Assembly (NCBI RefSeq): GCF_014192915.1
Contig: NZ_JACHYN010000014.1
Span: forward strand, 62,001-126,000
DNA: 64,000 bases
Reading direction: 5' to 3'
DNA from: Azospirillum sp. OGB3
Lineage (GTDB): Bacteria; Pseudomonadota; Alphaproteobacteria; Azospirillales; Azospirillaceae
Position numbers and translations under genes: made by a program. The notes beneath the pieces were generated by a model. It searched no databases. It was given only the letters and a program-made list of their open reading frames with translations, and was not told where the DNA came from. Each line of letters opens with the position of its first letter. Positions within the stretch are counted from its first letter, which is position 1. Positions 29,395 through 37,950 of the stretch are shown here, piece after piece.

Positions 29395-29416
29395 AGCGTA
29401 CGTTTGTACGTACGCT
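29395..29416 (-). terminator. palindrome after ubiG, possible terminator
   Basis: AGCGTACGT (29395-29403) and ACGTACGCT (29408-29416) are perfect complements with a TTGT loop. On the minus strand TTGTCGTTTT follows, which fits termination of ubiG 19 bases past its stop. A further CGTACGT copy lies at about 29427-29433. Confidence 0.55.
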
Positions 29417-29434
29417 CGCCGACGCACCGTACGT

Positions 29435-30196
29435 TCAGGCCCGGTCCGCCCAGCCCATGTAGTTCACGTCGAGATCGCGCGGGTTCAGCCGGAACTCGTC
29501 GGACAGCGGGTTGTAGGTGATGCCGGTCAGGTCGCGGATCGCCAGCCCTTCCGCGCGCAGGGCGGCGGCCAGCTCGCCGGGGCGCAGGAACTGGCGCCAG
29601 TTGTGGGTGCCGCGGGGCAGCCAGCGCAGGATGTACTCCGCCCCGACGATGGCCAGGGCGAAGGACTTCGGCGTGCGGTTGAGCGTCGCCAGGAACAGCG
29701 CGCCGCCCGGCGCGGTCAGCTCCGCGCAGGACTTCACGAACAGCGGCACGTCGGCGACATGCTCGATCACCTCCATCGCCAGAACGGCGTCGAAGCGCTC
29801 GCCGCCGGCGGCCAGCGCCTCGGCGGTGGTGGCGCGGTAATCGACGGGGATGCCGGTCTCCGCGGCGTGGGCGGCGGCGGTACGGACGTTGCGCTCGGCC
29901 GCGTCCACGCCGACCACGGTGGCGCCCATGCGGGCGACGGGCTCCGACAGCAGGCCGCCGCCGCAGCCGATGTCGACGATGCGCAGGCCCTTCAACGGTT
30001 CCGCCGCCAGCGGGTCGCGGCCGAAGCGGCGGCACAGCGTGTCGCGGATGTAGGCCAGCCGCAGCGGGTTCAGCCGGTGCAGGGGCCGGAACTTGCCGGT
30101 GGGGTCCCACCATTCCGCGGCGATGGCCGAAAAGCGGGCGATGTCCTGGGGGTCGACAGTGCCTGCGGTGCCTGCGGTTCCGGCGGTCGCGGTCAT
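29435..30196 (-). CDS. ubiG: ubiquinone O-methyltransferase (UbiG)
   Basis: A 253-residue SAM-dependent methyltransferase that does both O-methylations in ubiquinone synthesis. The SAM motif VDIGCGGGLLSEPVA is near residue 68 and the post-motif VIEHV near residue 130. AEWWDPTGKFRPLHRLNP near the N-terminus is diagnostic of UbiG. The ATG at 30196 is followed by a short Ala/Gly/Thr-rich leader (TATAGTAGTAGT). The frame stays open far upstream over lysC, which is a GC artefact. It is divergent from lysC. Confidence 0.94.
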   Translation of the reverse strand: MTATAGTAGTAGTVDPQDIARFSAIAAEWWDPTGKFRPLHRLNPLRLAYIRDTLCRRFGRDPLAAEPLKGLRIVDIGCGGGLLSEPVARMGATVVGVDAAERNVRTAAAHAAETGIPVDYRATTAEALAAGGERFDAVLAMEVIEHVADVPLFVKSCAELTAPGGALFLATLNRTPKSFALAIVGAEYILRWLPRGTHNWRQFLRPGELAAALRAEGLAIRDLTGITYNPLSDEFRLNPRDLDVNYMGWADRA

Positions 30197-30244
30197 GAAA
30201 GAAATCCCGTATGCTTGGATTGCGAGAACAATTGCGGGGCGAAC

Positions 30245-30273
30245 TTGCCTCGCTGTGAGCGACAGAGTATGGA
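30245..30273 (+). promoter_or_regulatory. candidate sigma-70 promoter of lysC
   Basis: TTGCCT at 30245-30250, a 17-bp spacer and TATGGA at 30268-30273, 79 bases before the lysC ATG. Moderate match to consensus. Confidence 0.4.
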
Positions 30274-30352
30274 TACGCCGCCCCGCGCCGGCAACGGTAG
30301 AGCGGGGGCGCGGACTGCCGGCTTTTTTGCCGGCCCAGATATGGTGTGAGGT

Positions 30353-31588
30353 ATGGCGCGGATCGTCCTCAAGTTCGGCGGCACGTCGGTCGGCGACATC
30401 GACCGCATCAAGAACGTGGCCCGCAAGGTCGAGCAGGAAGTCAAGGCGGGGCATCAGGTCGCCGTCGTCGTGTCGGCGATGTCCGGCGTGACCAACCAGC
30501 TCGTGAAATACTGCAACGACATCGACAAGCTGCACGACGCGCGCGAGTACGACGCCATCGTCGCTTCGGGCGAGCAGGTGACCTCCGGTCTCCTCGCCAT
30601 CGCGCTGCAGTCGCGCGGCATCCAGGCGCGGTCCTGGCTCGGCTGGCAGATTCCGATCTACAGCGACGAGACGCACGGCAAGGCGCGCATCGTGTCCATC
30701 GACACGGCGGAGCTGGACAAGCGGATGAACACCGGCGAGGTCGCCGTGGTTGCCGGCTTTCAGGGCGTGACCGAAAGCGGGCGCATCACCACGCTTGGCC
30801 GCGGCGGCTCCGACACCTCGGCGGTCGCCCTGGCGGCGGCGCTGAAGGCCGACCGCTGCGACATCTACACCGACGTGGACGGCGTCTACACCACCGACCC
30901 GCGCATCGTCACCAAGGCGCGCAAGCTCTCCAAGATCACCTACGAGGAGATGCTGGAGCTGGCGTCGCAGGGGGCGAAGGTCCTGCAGACCCGCTCGGTC
31001 GAGATGGCGATGAACCACCGCGTGCGCGTGCAGGTTCTGTCGAGCTTCGAGGAGGCCGCCGGCAGCGCGCTTCCCGGTACCCTTGTTGTTGACGAGGACG
31101 AGATCGTGGAAAAGGAAGTTGTGAGCGGCATCGCCTACAGCCGCGACGAGGCGAAGATCACCCTCATCGGCGTCGCCGACCGTCCGGGCGTGGCGGCCAG
31201 CATCTTCGGTCCGCTGACCGACGCCGCCGTCAATGTCGACATGATCGTCCAGAACGTGTCGGAAGACGGCAAGTCCACCGACATGACCTTCACGGTCGGC
31301 AAGGCCGACATCGCCCGCGCCGTCAAGGTGCTGGAGGACGCCCAGGCCGAGCTGAACTACAAGCGCATCGTCTCCGACGCCAACGTGGTGAAGGTGTCGG
31401 TGATCGGCGTCGGCATGCGCAGCCACGCCGGCGTCGCGCAGCGCATGTTCAAGGCGCTGGCCGACAAGGGCATCAACATCCAGGTCATCTCCACCTCCGA
31501 GATCAAGATCTCCGTCCTGATCGCCGAGGAGTATGCGGAGCTGGCGCTGCGCGCGCTGCACACCGCCTACGGGCTGGACGCGGCCTGA
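30353..31588 (+). CDS. lysC: aspartate kinase
   Basis: A 411-residue enzyme phosphorylating aspartate at the head of the Lys/Thr/Met pathway. The catalytic domain (1-245) starts KFGGTSVGD and has RGGSDTSAVALA and TDVDGVYTTDPR. Two ACT domains (about 265-330 and 345-411) should bind Lys and/or Thr for feedback control. The length fits the monofunctional alpha/beta-overlapping type. A nitronate monooxygenase-like gene starts 25 bases downstream. Confidence 0.95.
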   Translation: MARIVLKFGGTSVGDIDRIKNVARKVEQEVKAGHQVAVVVSAMSGVTNQLVKYCNDIDKLHDAREYDAIVASGEQVTSGLLAIALQSRGIQARSWLGWQIPIYSDETHGKARIVSIDTAELDKRMNTGEVAVVAGFQGVTESGRITTLGRGGSDTSAVALAAALKADRCDIYTDVDGVYTTDPRIVTKARKLSKITYEEMLELASQGAKVLQTRSVEMAMNHRVRVQVLSSFEEAAGSALPGTLVVDEDEIVEKEVVSGIAYSRDEAKITLIGVADRPGVAASIFGPLTDAAVNVDMIVQNVSEDGKSTDMTFTVGKADIARAVKVLEDAQAELNYKRIVSDANVVKVSVIGVGMRSHAGVAQRMFKALADKGINIQVISTSEIKISVLIAEEYAELALRALHTAYGLDAA

Positions 31589-31613
31589 GCCGGGTGAAGG
31601 GGGAGGGGCGGCG

Positions 31614-32732
31614 ATGACCGACGCCAGGTCCGACTCCAGGTCCGGTGCGGTCGCAGGCGCCCGACTCGACCGGCTGTGGGCGCGTGGCTGCGCCTTCCTC
31701 GGCACGCGCACCGCCATCATGGGCGGTGCGATGAGCTGGGTGTCGGAGCGCCACCTCGTCTCTGCCATCTCCAACGCCGGGGGCTTCGGCGTGCTGGCCT
31801 GCGGCTCGATGCCGCCGGACCTGCTGGCGGCGGAGATCGCCGCCACGCGGGCGCTGACCGCGAAGCCCTTCGGCGTCAACCTCATCAACATGCACCCGGA
31901 CCTCGACCGTCTGATCGACGTCTGCCGGGAACTGGCGGTGAGCCACGTGGTGATCGCCGGGGGCTTCCCCAGCGGCGCCACCATCAAGCGGATCAAGGAC
32001 GGCGGCGCCCGCGCCATGGCCTTCGCCCCGACGCTGGTCAGCGGCCGGCGGATGGTCAAGATCGGCATCGACGCCCTGGTGATCGAGGGCACCGAGGCCG
32101 GCGGCCACATCGGTCCCGTCTCCACCACCGTCCTGGCGCAGGAGATCCTGCCCGACCTGCGCGAGGTCCCGGTCTTCGTGGCCGGCGGCATCGGGCGCGG
32201 CGAGGCCATCCTGTCCTATCTGGAGCAGGGGGCGGCGGGCGTGCAGATCGGCACCCGCTTCGTCTGCGCCACCGAATCCATCGCGCACCAGCGCTTCAAG
32301 CAGGTCTTCATCAAGGCCTCGGCGCGCGACGCCCAGGCGTCGGTGCAGATCGACCCGCGCTTTCCGGTGATCCCGGTGCGGGCGCTGGCCAACGCCGGGT
32401 CCAAGCGCTTCATGGAGCTGCAGCGCGAGGTCATCGCCCGCGTCGACCGCGGCGAGACGACGCGCGACGCGGGCATCCTGGAGATCGAGCATTTCTGGGC
32501 CGGCGCGCTGCGCCGCGCGGTGATCGATGGCGACGTCGAGAGCGGCTCGCTGATGGCCGGGCAGAGCGTCGGGCTGGTCACGCGCGAGCAGCCGGTGGCC
32601 GAGATCATCGGCGACCTGATCGCCCAGGCCGAAGCGGCGCTGGCCGCGCGTTGCCCGTCATCTCCCGACCGGTCGCCCGAGGCGGGCGAGCAGCCGGTCA
32701 TTGGTCCATCGGCCATCCTGGGAGCGGCCTGA
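31614..32732 (+). CDS. nitronate monooxygenase family FMN protein
   Basis: A 372-residue FMN-dependent TIM-barrel of the nitronate monooxygenase/enoyl reductase II family. AIMGGAMSWVSERHLVSAISNAGGFG near the start and EGTEAGGHIGPVSTT are the flavin and active-site loops; the GGHIG loop would carry the catalytic His. Such proteins oxidise toxic nitronates such as propionate-3-nitronate. GGGGAGGGG precedes the ATG at 31614. It sits between lysC and ptsP, and its stop overlaps the ptsP start (TGATG). Its link to amino-acid or nitrogen metabolism is not clear from sequence. Confidence 0.85.
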   Translation: MTDARSDSRSGAVAGARLDRLWARGCAFLGTRTAIMGGAMSWVSERHLVSAISNAGGFGVLACGSMPPDLLAAEIAATRALTAKPFGVNLINMHPDLDRLIDVCRELAVSHVVIAGGFPSGATIKRIKDGGARAMAFAPTLVSGRRMVKIGIDALVIEGTEAGGHIGPVSTTVLAQEILPDLREVPVFVAGGIGRGEAILSYLEQGAAGVQIGTRFVCATESIAHQRFKQVFIKASARDAQASVQIDPRFPVIPVRALANAGSKRFMELQREVIARVDRGETTRDAGILEIEHFWAGALRRAVIDGDVESGSLMAGQSVGLVTREQPVAEIIGDLIAQAEAALAARCPSSPDRSPEAGEQPVIGPSAILGAA

Positions 32733-35032
32733 TGGCCGGCGTCCTGGGCGACATCCCCGCCGCCTCGCCGGGCTTCGACGGCGCCGCCTCGCGCCGCCTG
32801 CTGGCGCGGCTGCGCGACGTCATGGCGGGCTCCGGCTCCGGCCAGGAGCGGCTGGACAAGATCGTCACCCTGATCGGGATGGAGATGGGGGCGGACGTCT
32901 GCTCCTGCTACGTCATGCGGGCGGGCGAGGTGCTGGAGCTGTTCTCCACGCTCGGCCTGAACCAGGACGCCGTGCACAACACCCGCCTGCGGGTGGGCGA
33001 GGGCATCGTCGGCGACATCGCCGGCCACGCGCGGCCCATCGCGCTGGACAACGCGCCGTCGCACCCCAGCTTCGCCTACCGCCCGGAAACCGGAGAGGAC
33101 CCGTTCCTGTCGCTGGCCGGCGTGCCGATCCTGCGCGGCGGCAAGGTCCGCGGCGTCCTGGTCATCCAGCACAAGGACCGCCGCCGCTACACCGAGGTCG
33201 AGGTCGAGACGCTCCAGACCATCGCCATGGTGGTGGCCGAGCTGGTCGCCCAGGGCGAGCTGGTCAACCCGCAGGAGGTCGCTTCCACCGGCGATCCGGC
33301 GCTGCTGCCGGCCCGCCTGTCGGGCACCTCGCTGGCCAGCGGCCTGGCGATGGGGCTGGCGGTGATCCACCGCCCGCAGCTGACCATCCGGCAGATGGTG
33401 TCCGAGGACGCGGAGAGCGAGCTGGCGCGGCTGAACGCCGCCATCGCCACCATGCACAGCGCCATCGACGACCTGCTGAATGCGGCGGCGCTGGCGGGGT
33501 TGAGCGAGCCCAAGGACATCCTGGAAACCTACCGCATGTTCGCGGAGGACCGCGGGTGGCTGTCGCGCATCCGCGAGGCGATCCGCATGGGTCTGACGGC
33601 GGAAGGCGCCGTGCAGCAGGTGCAGAACGACACCCGCGCCCGCATGAGCCACCTGACCGACCCCTACATCCGCGAGCGGCTGCTCGACCTGGAGGACCTG
33701 ACCAACCGGCTGCTCCAGCATCTTGCCGGGCGCAAGTCGGAGGCCGACGGCGGCACGCTGCCGGAGGACATCGTCCTGGTCGCGCGGTCCATGGGGCCCG
33801 CGGAGCTTCTCGACTACGACCAGCGCCGCCTGCGCGGCGTGATCCTGGAGGAGGGCTCGCCGTCCAGCCACGTCTGCATCGTGGCCCGCGCGCTGAACAT
33901 CCCGGTGGTGCAGGCGCCCGACGCGCTGAACCGGATCGAGCCTCTGGACCCGGTGATCGTCGACGGCGACCACGGGCAGGCCTTCGTCCGCCCGGCCGAG
34001 GACATCCAGATGGCCTTCGCCGAGGCCGTCGCCCTGCGCGCCCGCAAGGAGCAGATGTACGAGGCGATCCGCGCGCTGCCCTCGGTGACGCGGGACGGCG
34101 TGCCGATCTCCATCCAGCTCAACTGTGGCCTGCTGATCGACCTGCCGCACCTGAAGGCCAGCGGGGCGGAGGGCATCGGCCTCTACCGCACCGAAATCCC
34201 CTTCATGGTGCGCTCGACCTACCCGGACGTCCACGCGCAGACCGACCTCTATTCCCGCATCCTCGACCAGACCGACGACAAGCCGGTGGTCTTCCGCACG
34301 CTCGACGTCGGCGGCGACAAGATGCTGCCTTACATCGCGGCCAGCGAGGGGGAGGAGAATCCGGCGCTCGGCTGGCGGGCCATCCGCATCGGGCTGGACC
34401 ACCCGTCGCTGCTGCGCCAGCAGTTGCGCGCCCTGCTGCGGGCGTCCGCCGGGCGTCCGCTGTCGGTGATGTTCCCGATGATCGCCGAGGTGGCGGAGTT
34501 CGACGCCGCCCGTCGCCTGCTCGACCTGGAGATCGCCCGCCTGGAAGGGCAGGGCGGCGAGCCGCCCAGCCGCGTGCGCGTCGGCACGATGATCGAGGTG
34601 CCGGCGCTGCTCTGGCAGCTGCCGGCCCTGCTGCCGCGGGTGGATTTCCTGTCGGTCGGCTCCAACGACCTGACCCAGTACATCTTCGCCAGCGACCGCG
34701 GCAACCCGCGCACCTCCGGCCGCTACGACCCGCTGTCGCCGGCCATGATGAGCCTGCTGCGGCGGCTGGTCGAGGCCTGCGGAGACGCCAACGTCCCGGT
34801 CAGCATCTGCGGCGAGATGGCCGGCCGGCCGCTCGACGCCATGGCGCTGATCGGCATCGGCTTCCGCAGCCTGTCGATGTCGCCGCCTTCGGTCGGGCCG
34901 GTGAAGACGATGCTGCGCTCGCTCGACGTGGCGGCGCTGCGCCAGTACATGAACGGGCTCTACCTGCGCGGCGACCACAGCCTGCGCGACAAGCTGCGCA
35001 GCTTCGCCAAGGACCACGGCGTCCTCATCTGA
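32732..35032 (+). CDS. ptsP: PTS-Ntr enzyme I (PtsP)
   Basis: A 766-residue EI-Ntr that takes phosphate from PEP and passes it to the NPr carrier and then PtsN. The N-terminal GAF domain (about 20-165) is the glutamine-sensing part in relatives. The N-domain follows, and the phosphohistidine is His380 in SPSSHVCIVAR. The C-terminal PEP-binding barrel has GIGLYRTEIPFM, DVGGDKMLPY, VPALLWQLP and SVGSNDLTQY. It follows the nitronate monooxygenase gene with a 1-base overlap. PtsN is encoded 4 kb upstream, so both ends of the pathway are in this window. Confidence 0.95.
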   Translation: MAGVLGDIPAASPGFDGAASRRLLARLRDVMAGSGSGQERLDKIVTLIGMEMGADVCSCYVMRAGEVLELFSTLGLNQDAVHNTRLRVGEGIVGDIAGHARPIALDNAPSHPSFAYRPETGEDPFLSLAGVPILRGGKVRGVLVIQHKDRRRYTEVEVETLQTIAMVVAELVAQGELVNPQEVASTGDPALLPARLSGTSLASGLAMGLAVIHRPQLTIRQMVSEDAESELARLNAAIATMHSAIDDLLNAAALAGLSEPKDILETYRMFAEDRGWLSRIREAIRMGLTAEGAVQQVQNDTRARMSHLTDPYIRERLLDLEDLTNRLLQHLAGRKSEADGGTLPEDIVLVARSMGPAELLDYDQRRLRGVILEEGSPSSHVCIVARALNIPVVQAPDALNRIEPLDPVIVDGDHGQAFVRPAEDIQMAFAEAVALRARKEQMYEAIRALPSVTRDGVPISIQLNCGLLIDLPHLKASGAEGIGLYRTEIPFMVRSTYPDVHAQTDLYSRILDQTDDKPVVFRTLDVGGDKMLPYIAASEGEENPALGWRAIRIGLDHPSLLRQQLRALLRASAGRPLSVMFPMIAEVAEFDAARRLLDLEIARLEGQGGEPPSRVRVGTMIEVPALLWQLPALLPRVDFLSVGSNDLTQYIFASDRGNPRTSGRYDPLSPAMMSLLRRLVEACGDANVPVSICGEMAGRPLDAMALIGIGFRSLSMSPPSVGPVKTMLRSLDVAALRQYMNGLYLRGDHSLRDKLRSFAKDHGVLI

Positions 35033-35116
35033 GGCCCCGTCCAAGCTTGCGCCCAAGGTCGCTTCCTCCACCCTGGAGCCATATCCGGCGCCGTGCTGTG
35101 CCGTGACGGCGTTTTG

Positions 35117-35146
35117 TTACAGCGGTTTGGACGAAGGGCGTATACA
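35117..35146 (+). promoter_or_regulatory. candidate promoter upstream of the RodZ-like gene
   Basis: TTACAG at 35117-35122, an 18-bp spacer and TATACA at 35141-35146, 103 bases before the start codon. Only the -10 is a good match. Confidence 0.35.
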
Positions 35147-35249
35147 AGAGGGCAGGATCAAGGTCATTCCCGGTTGCGCCGACCCCGCGGCTGGCGTACC
35201 CATGCCGGGGGTGCGACCATAAGTCATCCGAGGCGACGGTACGGTTGAG

Positions 35250-36566
35250 ATGATGGCCAAGCGCAAGGTTTTCGGCTCCTACGACCCCGCGCAGGACGGC
35301 CCGGCGCAGACCGGCCCCAGCGTGTCCGACACTCTGCGCGAGACGCGCGAGAGCCTCGGCTACGACCTGCGCGAGGTTGCGACGATGCTGCGCATCCGCT
35401 ACCCCTACCTGCAGGCCATCGAGGCGGGCCGGTTCGAGGACCTGCCGGGCACCACCTACGCCGCCGGCTTCCTGCGCTCCTACGCGGAATGCCTGGGGCT
35501 CGACCCGGACACCATCCTCACCCGCTACAAGGACGAGGCGGCGGGCCGCACGCGCAGCCAGCAGCTCTATTTCCCGACCCCCGTGCCGGAAGGCCGCATC
35601 CCCGGCGGCACCGTCCTGCTCGGCACGATGGTGCTGGCGGGCATCGTCTATGGCGGCTGGTACTATCTGTCGGCGACCGACCGGTCGATGGTCGATCTGG
35701 TTCCGACCCTGCCCGACCGGCTGGTCTCGCTGCTCGACACGCTGCCCTTCAACGCCAACCAGACGGGCGGCCAGAACGGTGGTGGCCAGAACGGTGGTGG
35801 CCAGACCGCCGCTCTGCCGGCGCCAGCCGAATCGCCGGCCGCCCCGGCGTCCGTGCCGACCGTGATGGCGGAGGCCCCGCCCGCCCTGGCGGTTGCCCCG
35901 GTGGTCGCACCGCCGGCGGCCGGTGGCGCCTCCACCGCGGTGCCGGCTCCCGCCGCGCCGACCGCGACCGCTCCGGCGCCGGCCGCCCAGGCTCCCGCCA
36001 AGCCCGCCGTGGCCCCCGCTCCGGTGGCGGCACAACCGTCCCCGGCCGCGCCCGGCAAGCCGACCGCGTCCGCGGCTGCCCCGGCGCCCGCTCCGGCTGC
36101 CCCCTCGACCATGGTGAACGTGCCGCCGCCCCCGGCCGAGGACGACGAGTCCGAGGGCGCCACGCAGGAGCCGACGCCGCTCACCCCGGCCGCCCCGGCC
36201 ATCGCCAGCCTGCCGCCCGCGGCCCCCGCGGCGCCTCCGCCCGCCGCGGACGGGGCGCTGCCCTCGAAGGTCTACGGCACGCAGAACGCGGCCTCGCGCA
36301 TCCAGCTCCGCGCCACCCAGGACAGCTGGATCCAGGTGCGCGACAACAGCGGCGAGATCATCTTCACCCGCGTGCTGAAGCCGGGCGACCTCTACCGCGT
36401 GCCCGACCGCTCGGGCATCCGGGTGCGCACCGGCAACGCCGGCGGGCTCATCGTCGTCACCGACGGGGTGGACGGCGCGCCGATGGGGGCGGTGGGGCAG
36501 GTGCTGCGCGACGTGTCGCTGGACCAGCACGCCCCGACCCTGCGCGGCGCCGCCCCCGCCCACTGA
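35250..36566 (+). CDS. rodZ: RodZ-like helix-turn-helix membrane protein
   Basis: A 438-residue protein with a cytoplasmic helix-turn-helix domain (about 25-100; TLRETRESLGYDLREVATMLRIRYPYLQAIE), one transmembrane helix (about 123-142), a long Pro/Ala-rich periplasmic linker (170-340) and a C-terminal beta domain of the DUF4115 type (about 345-435; IQLRATQDSWIQVRD). This is the RodZ plan; RodZ links MreB to the wall machinery in rod-shaped cells. The linker carries a 15-bp tandem repeat at 35769-35798 encoding GQNGG units. ATGATG gives two adjacent starts. The next gene is ispG, as often seen for rodZ. Confidence 0.85.
   Translation: MMAKRKVFGSYDPAQDGPAQTGPSVSDTLRETRESLGYDLREVATMLRIRYPYLQAIEAGRFEDLPGTTYAAGFLRSYAECLGLDPDTILTRYKDEAAGRTRSQQLYFPTPVPEGRIPGGTVLLGTMVLAGIVYGGWYYLSATDRSMVDLVPTLPDRLVSLLDTLPFNANQTGGQNGGGQNGGGQTAALPAPAESPAAPASVPTVMAEAPPALAVAPVVAPPAAGGASTAVPAPAAPTATAPAPAAQAPAKPAVAPAPVAAQPSPAAPGKPTASAAAPAPAPAAPSTMVNVPPPPAEDDESEGATQEPTPLTPAAPAIASLPPAAPAAPPPAADGALPSKVYGTQNAASRIQLRATQDSWIQVRDNSGEIIFTRVLKPGDLYRVPDRSGIRVRTGNAGGLIVVTDGVDGAPMGAVGQVLRDVSLDQHAPTLRGAAPAH
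35769..35807 (+). repeat. 15-bp tandem repeat in RodZ-like linker
   Basis: Two perfect copies of GGCCAGAACGGTGGT (35769-35783, 35784-35798) and a partial third, encoding repeated GQNGG. Confidence 0.8.
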
Positions 36567-36584
36567 GGGCGGGCCGCCGAAGAC

Positions 36585-36603
36585 AAGCCAGTAACGGCTT
36601 TTT
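36585..36603 (+). terminator. short hairpin after the RodZ-like gene
   Basis: AAGCC (36585-36589), a 6-base loop, GGCTT (36596-36600) and a T run. The stem is only 5 bp, so termination would be weak. Confidence 0.35.
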
Positions 36604-36631
36604 CCCTTGAATCCGGCGCGGCGGACCGCAC

Positions 36632-36660
36632 TTCAGGCGTGACGCCGGCTGCGCTATAAG
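36632..36660 (+). promoter_or_regulatory. candidate promoter of ispG
   Basis: TTCAGG at 36632-36637, a 17-bp spacer and TATAAG at 36655-36660, 39 bases before the ATG. Confidence 0.4.
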
Positions 36661-36698
36661 ACGCGCCGGACCCGATTCATGCCCCGAGGCCACAGCCC

Positions 36699-37835
36699 AT
36701 GAGCAGCGTGCGCGCCTACCGCCAGATCCTTCGCCGCAAGTCCCGCCAGATCCGGGTGGGCAACGTGCTCGTCGGCGGCGACGCGCCGATCTCGGTTCAG
36801 ACGATGACCAACACGCCGACCGCGGACGTGGCGGCGACGGTGGCGCAGATCCAGGCGGCGGAGCGGGTGGGCGCCGACATCGTGCGCGTCTCCTGCCCCG
36901 ACCAGGAGTCGGCGCTGGCGCTGAAGCAGATCGTGCCGCAGGTCTCGGTGCCGATCGTCGCGGACATCCATTTCCACTACAAGCGCGCCATCGAGGCGGC
37001 GCAGAGCGGGGCGGCCTGCCTGCGCATCAACCCCGGCAACATCGGCTCGGCGGAGCGGGTGCGCGAGGTGGTGAAGGCGGCCAAGGACTACGGCTGCTCC
37101 ATGCGCATCGGCGTCAACGCCGGCTCGCTGGAGCAGGACCTGCTGGAAAAGTACGGCGAGCCCTGCCCGGAGGCGCTGGTCGAAAGCGCGCTCAACCACG
37201 CCAAGATCCTGGAGGACCATGACTTCACCGAGTTCAAGATCTCGGTGAAGGCGTCCGACGTGTTCCTGGCCGTCGCCGCCTATCAGGGCCTGGCCGAGGC
37301 CTGCGACTACCCGCTGCACATCGGCATCACCGAGGCCGGCGGCCTGCGCGCCGGGACGGTGAAGTCGTCCATCGGGCTGGGCATGCTGCTGTGGTCGGGC
37401 ATCGGCGACACCATCCGCGTCTCCCTGTCGGCCGAGCCGGCGGAGGAGGTGCAGGTCGGCTACGAGATGCTGAAGTCGCTGGGCCTGCGGCGGCGCGGCG
37501 TCACGGTCATCTCCTGCCCGAGCTGCGCCCGGCAGAACTTCAACGTCATCAAGACGGTGGAGACGCTGGAGGCGCGGTTGGCCCACATCACCACGCCGCT
37601 GACCCTGTCGGTCATCGGCTGCGTGGTCAACGGCCCCGGCGAGGCGCGCGAGACCGACATCGGCCTGACCGGCGGCGGCAACAACACCCATCAGGTCTAT
37701 CTGTCCGGCGTCACCGACCACCGGCTGAAGGACCAGAACATCGTCGACCACCTCGTCGGGCTGGTCGAGAAGAAGGCCGCCGAGATCGAGGCCGCCAAGG
37801 CCGCCGAAAAGGCAGCGGGAAACGCCGCCGAGTGA
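36699..37835 (+). CDS. ispG: 4-hydroxy-3-methylbut-2-enyl diphosphate synthase (IspG/GcpE)
   Basis: A 378-residue enzyme of the MEP isoprenoid pathway that makes HMBPP from MEcPP with a 4Fe-4S cluster. The TIM-barrel domain begins IRVGNVLVGGDAPISVQTMTN. The cluster ligands are in SCPSCAR (CxxC) and GCVVNGPGEA near the C-terminus, with the usual third Cys and Glu. The last 20 residues are Ala/Lys/Glu-rich and add a short tail. It follows the RodZ-like gene by 132 bases. Confidence 0.95.
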   Translation: MSSVRAYRQILRRKSRQIRVGNVLVGGDAPISVQTMTNTPTADVAATVAQIQAAERVGADIVRVSCPDQESALALKQIVPQVSVPIVADIHFHYKRAIEAAQSGAACLRINPGNIGSAERVREVVKAAKDYGCSMRIGVNAGSLEQDLLEKYGEPCPEALVESALNHAKILEDHDFTEFKISVKASDVFLAVAAYQGLAEACDYPLHIGITEAGGLRAGTVKSSIGLGMLLWSGIGDTIRVSLSAEPAEEVQVGYEMLKSLGLRRRGVTVISCPSCARQNFNVIKTVETLEARLAHITTPLTLSVIGCVVNGPGEARETDIGLTGGGNNTHQVYLSGVTDHRLKDQNIVDHLVGLVEKKAAEIEAAKAAEKAAGNAAE

Positions 37836-37950
37836 CGGAACCGGCGCGGGCGGACAATTTGAACTAGGGACGCTCCGTGCCATCCGTGCTTAAATCCGCG
37901 GCAACCGTACCATCCTTGTCGGCCGTGCCGCGGCCTGGGCCAGAGTCAGA

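Noticed and set aside
30317..30334. GCCGGC-T6-GCCGGC hairpin before lysC
   Set aside because: Six-bp stem with a poly-T loop and no tail; too short for a terminator or riboswitch and no leader-peptide pattern was seen.
29435..32209. Long N-terminal extension of the ubiG frame over lysC
   Set aside because: The extension is antisense to lysC and low in domain content; UbiG starts at 30196 by its conserved N-terminus.
32216..35071. 951-codon open frame opposite ptsP
   Set aside because: Same antisense artefact; ptsP is well supported on the plus strand.
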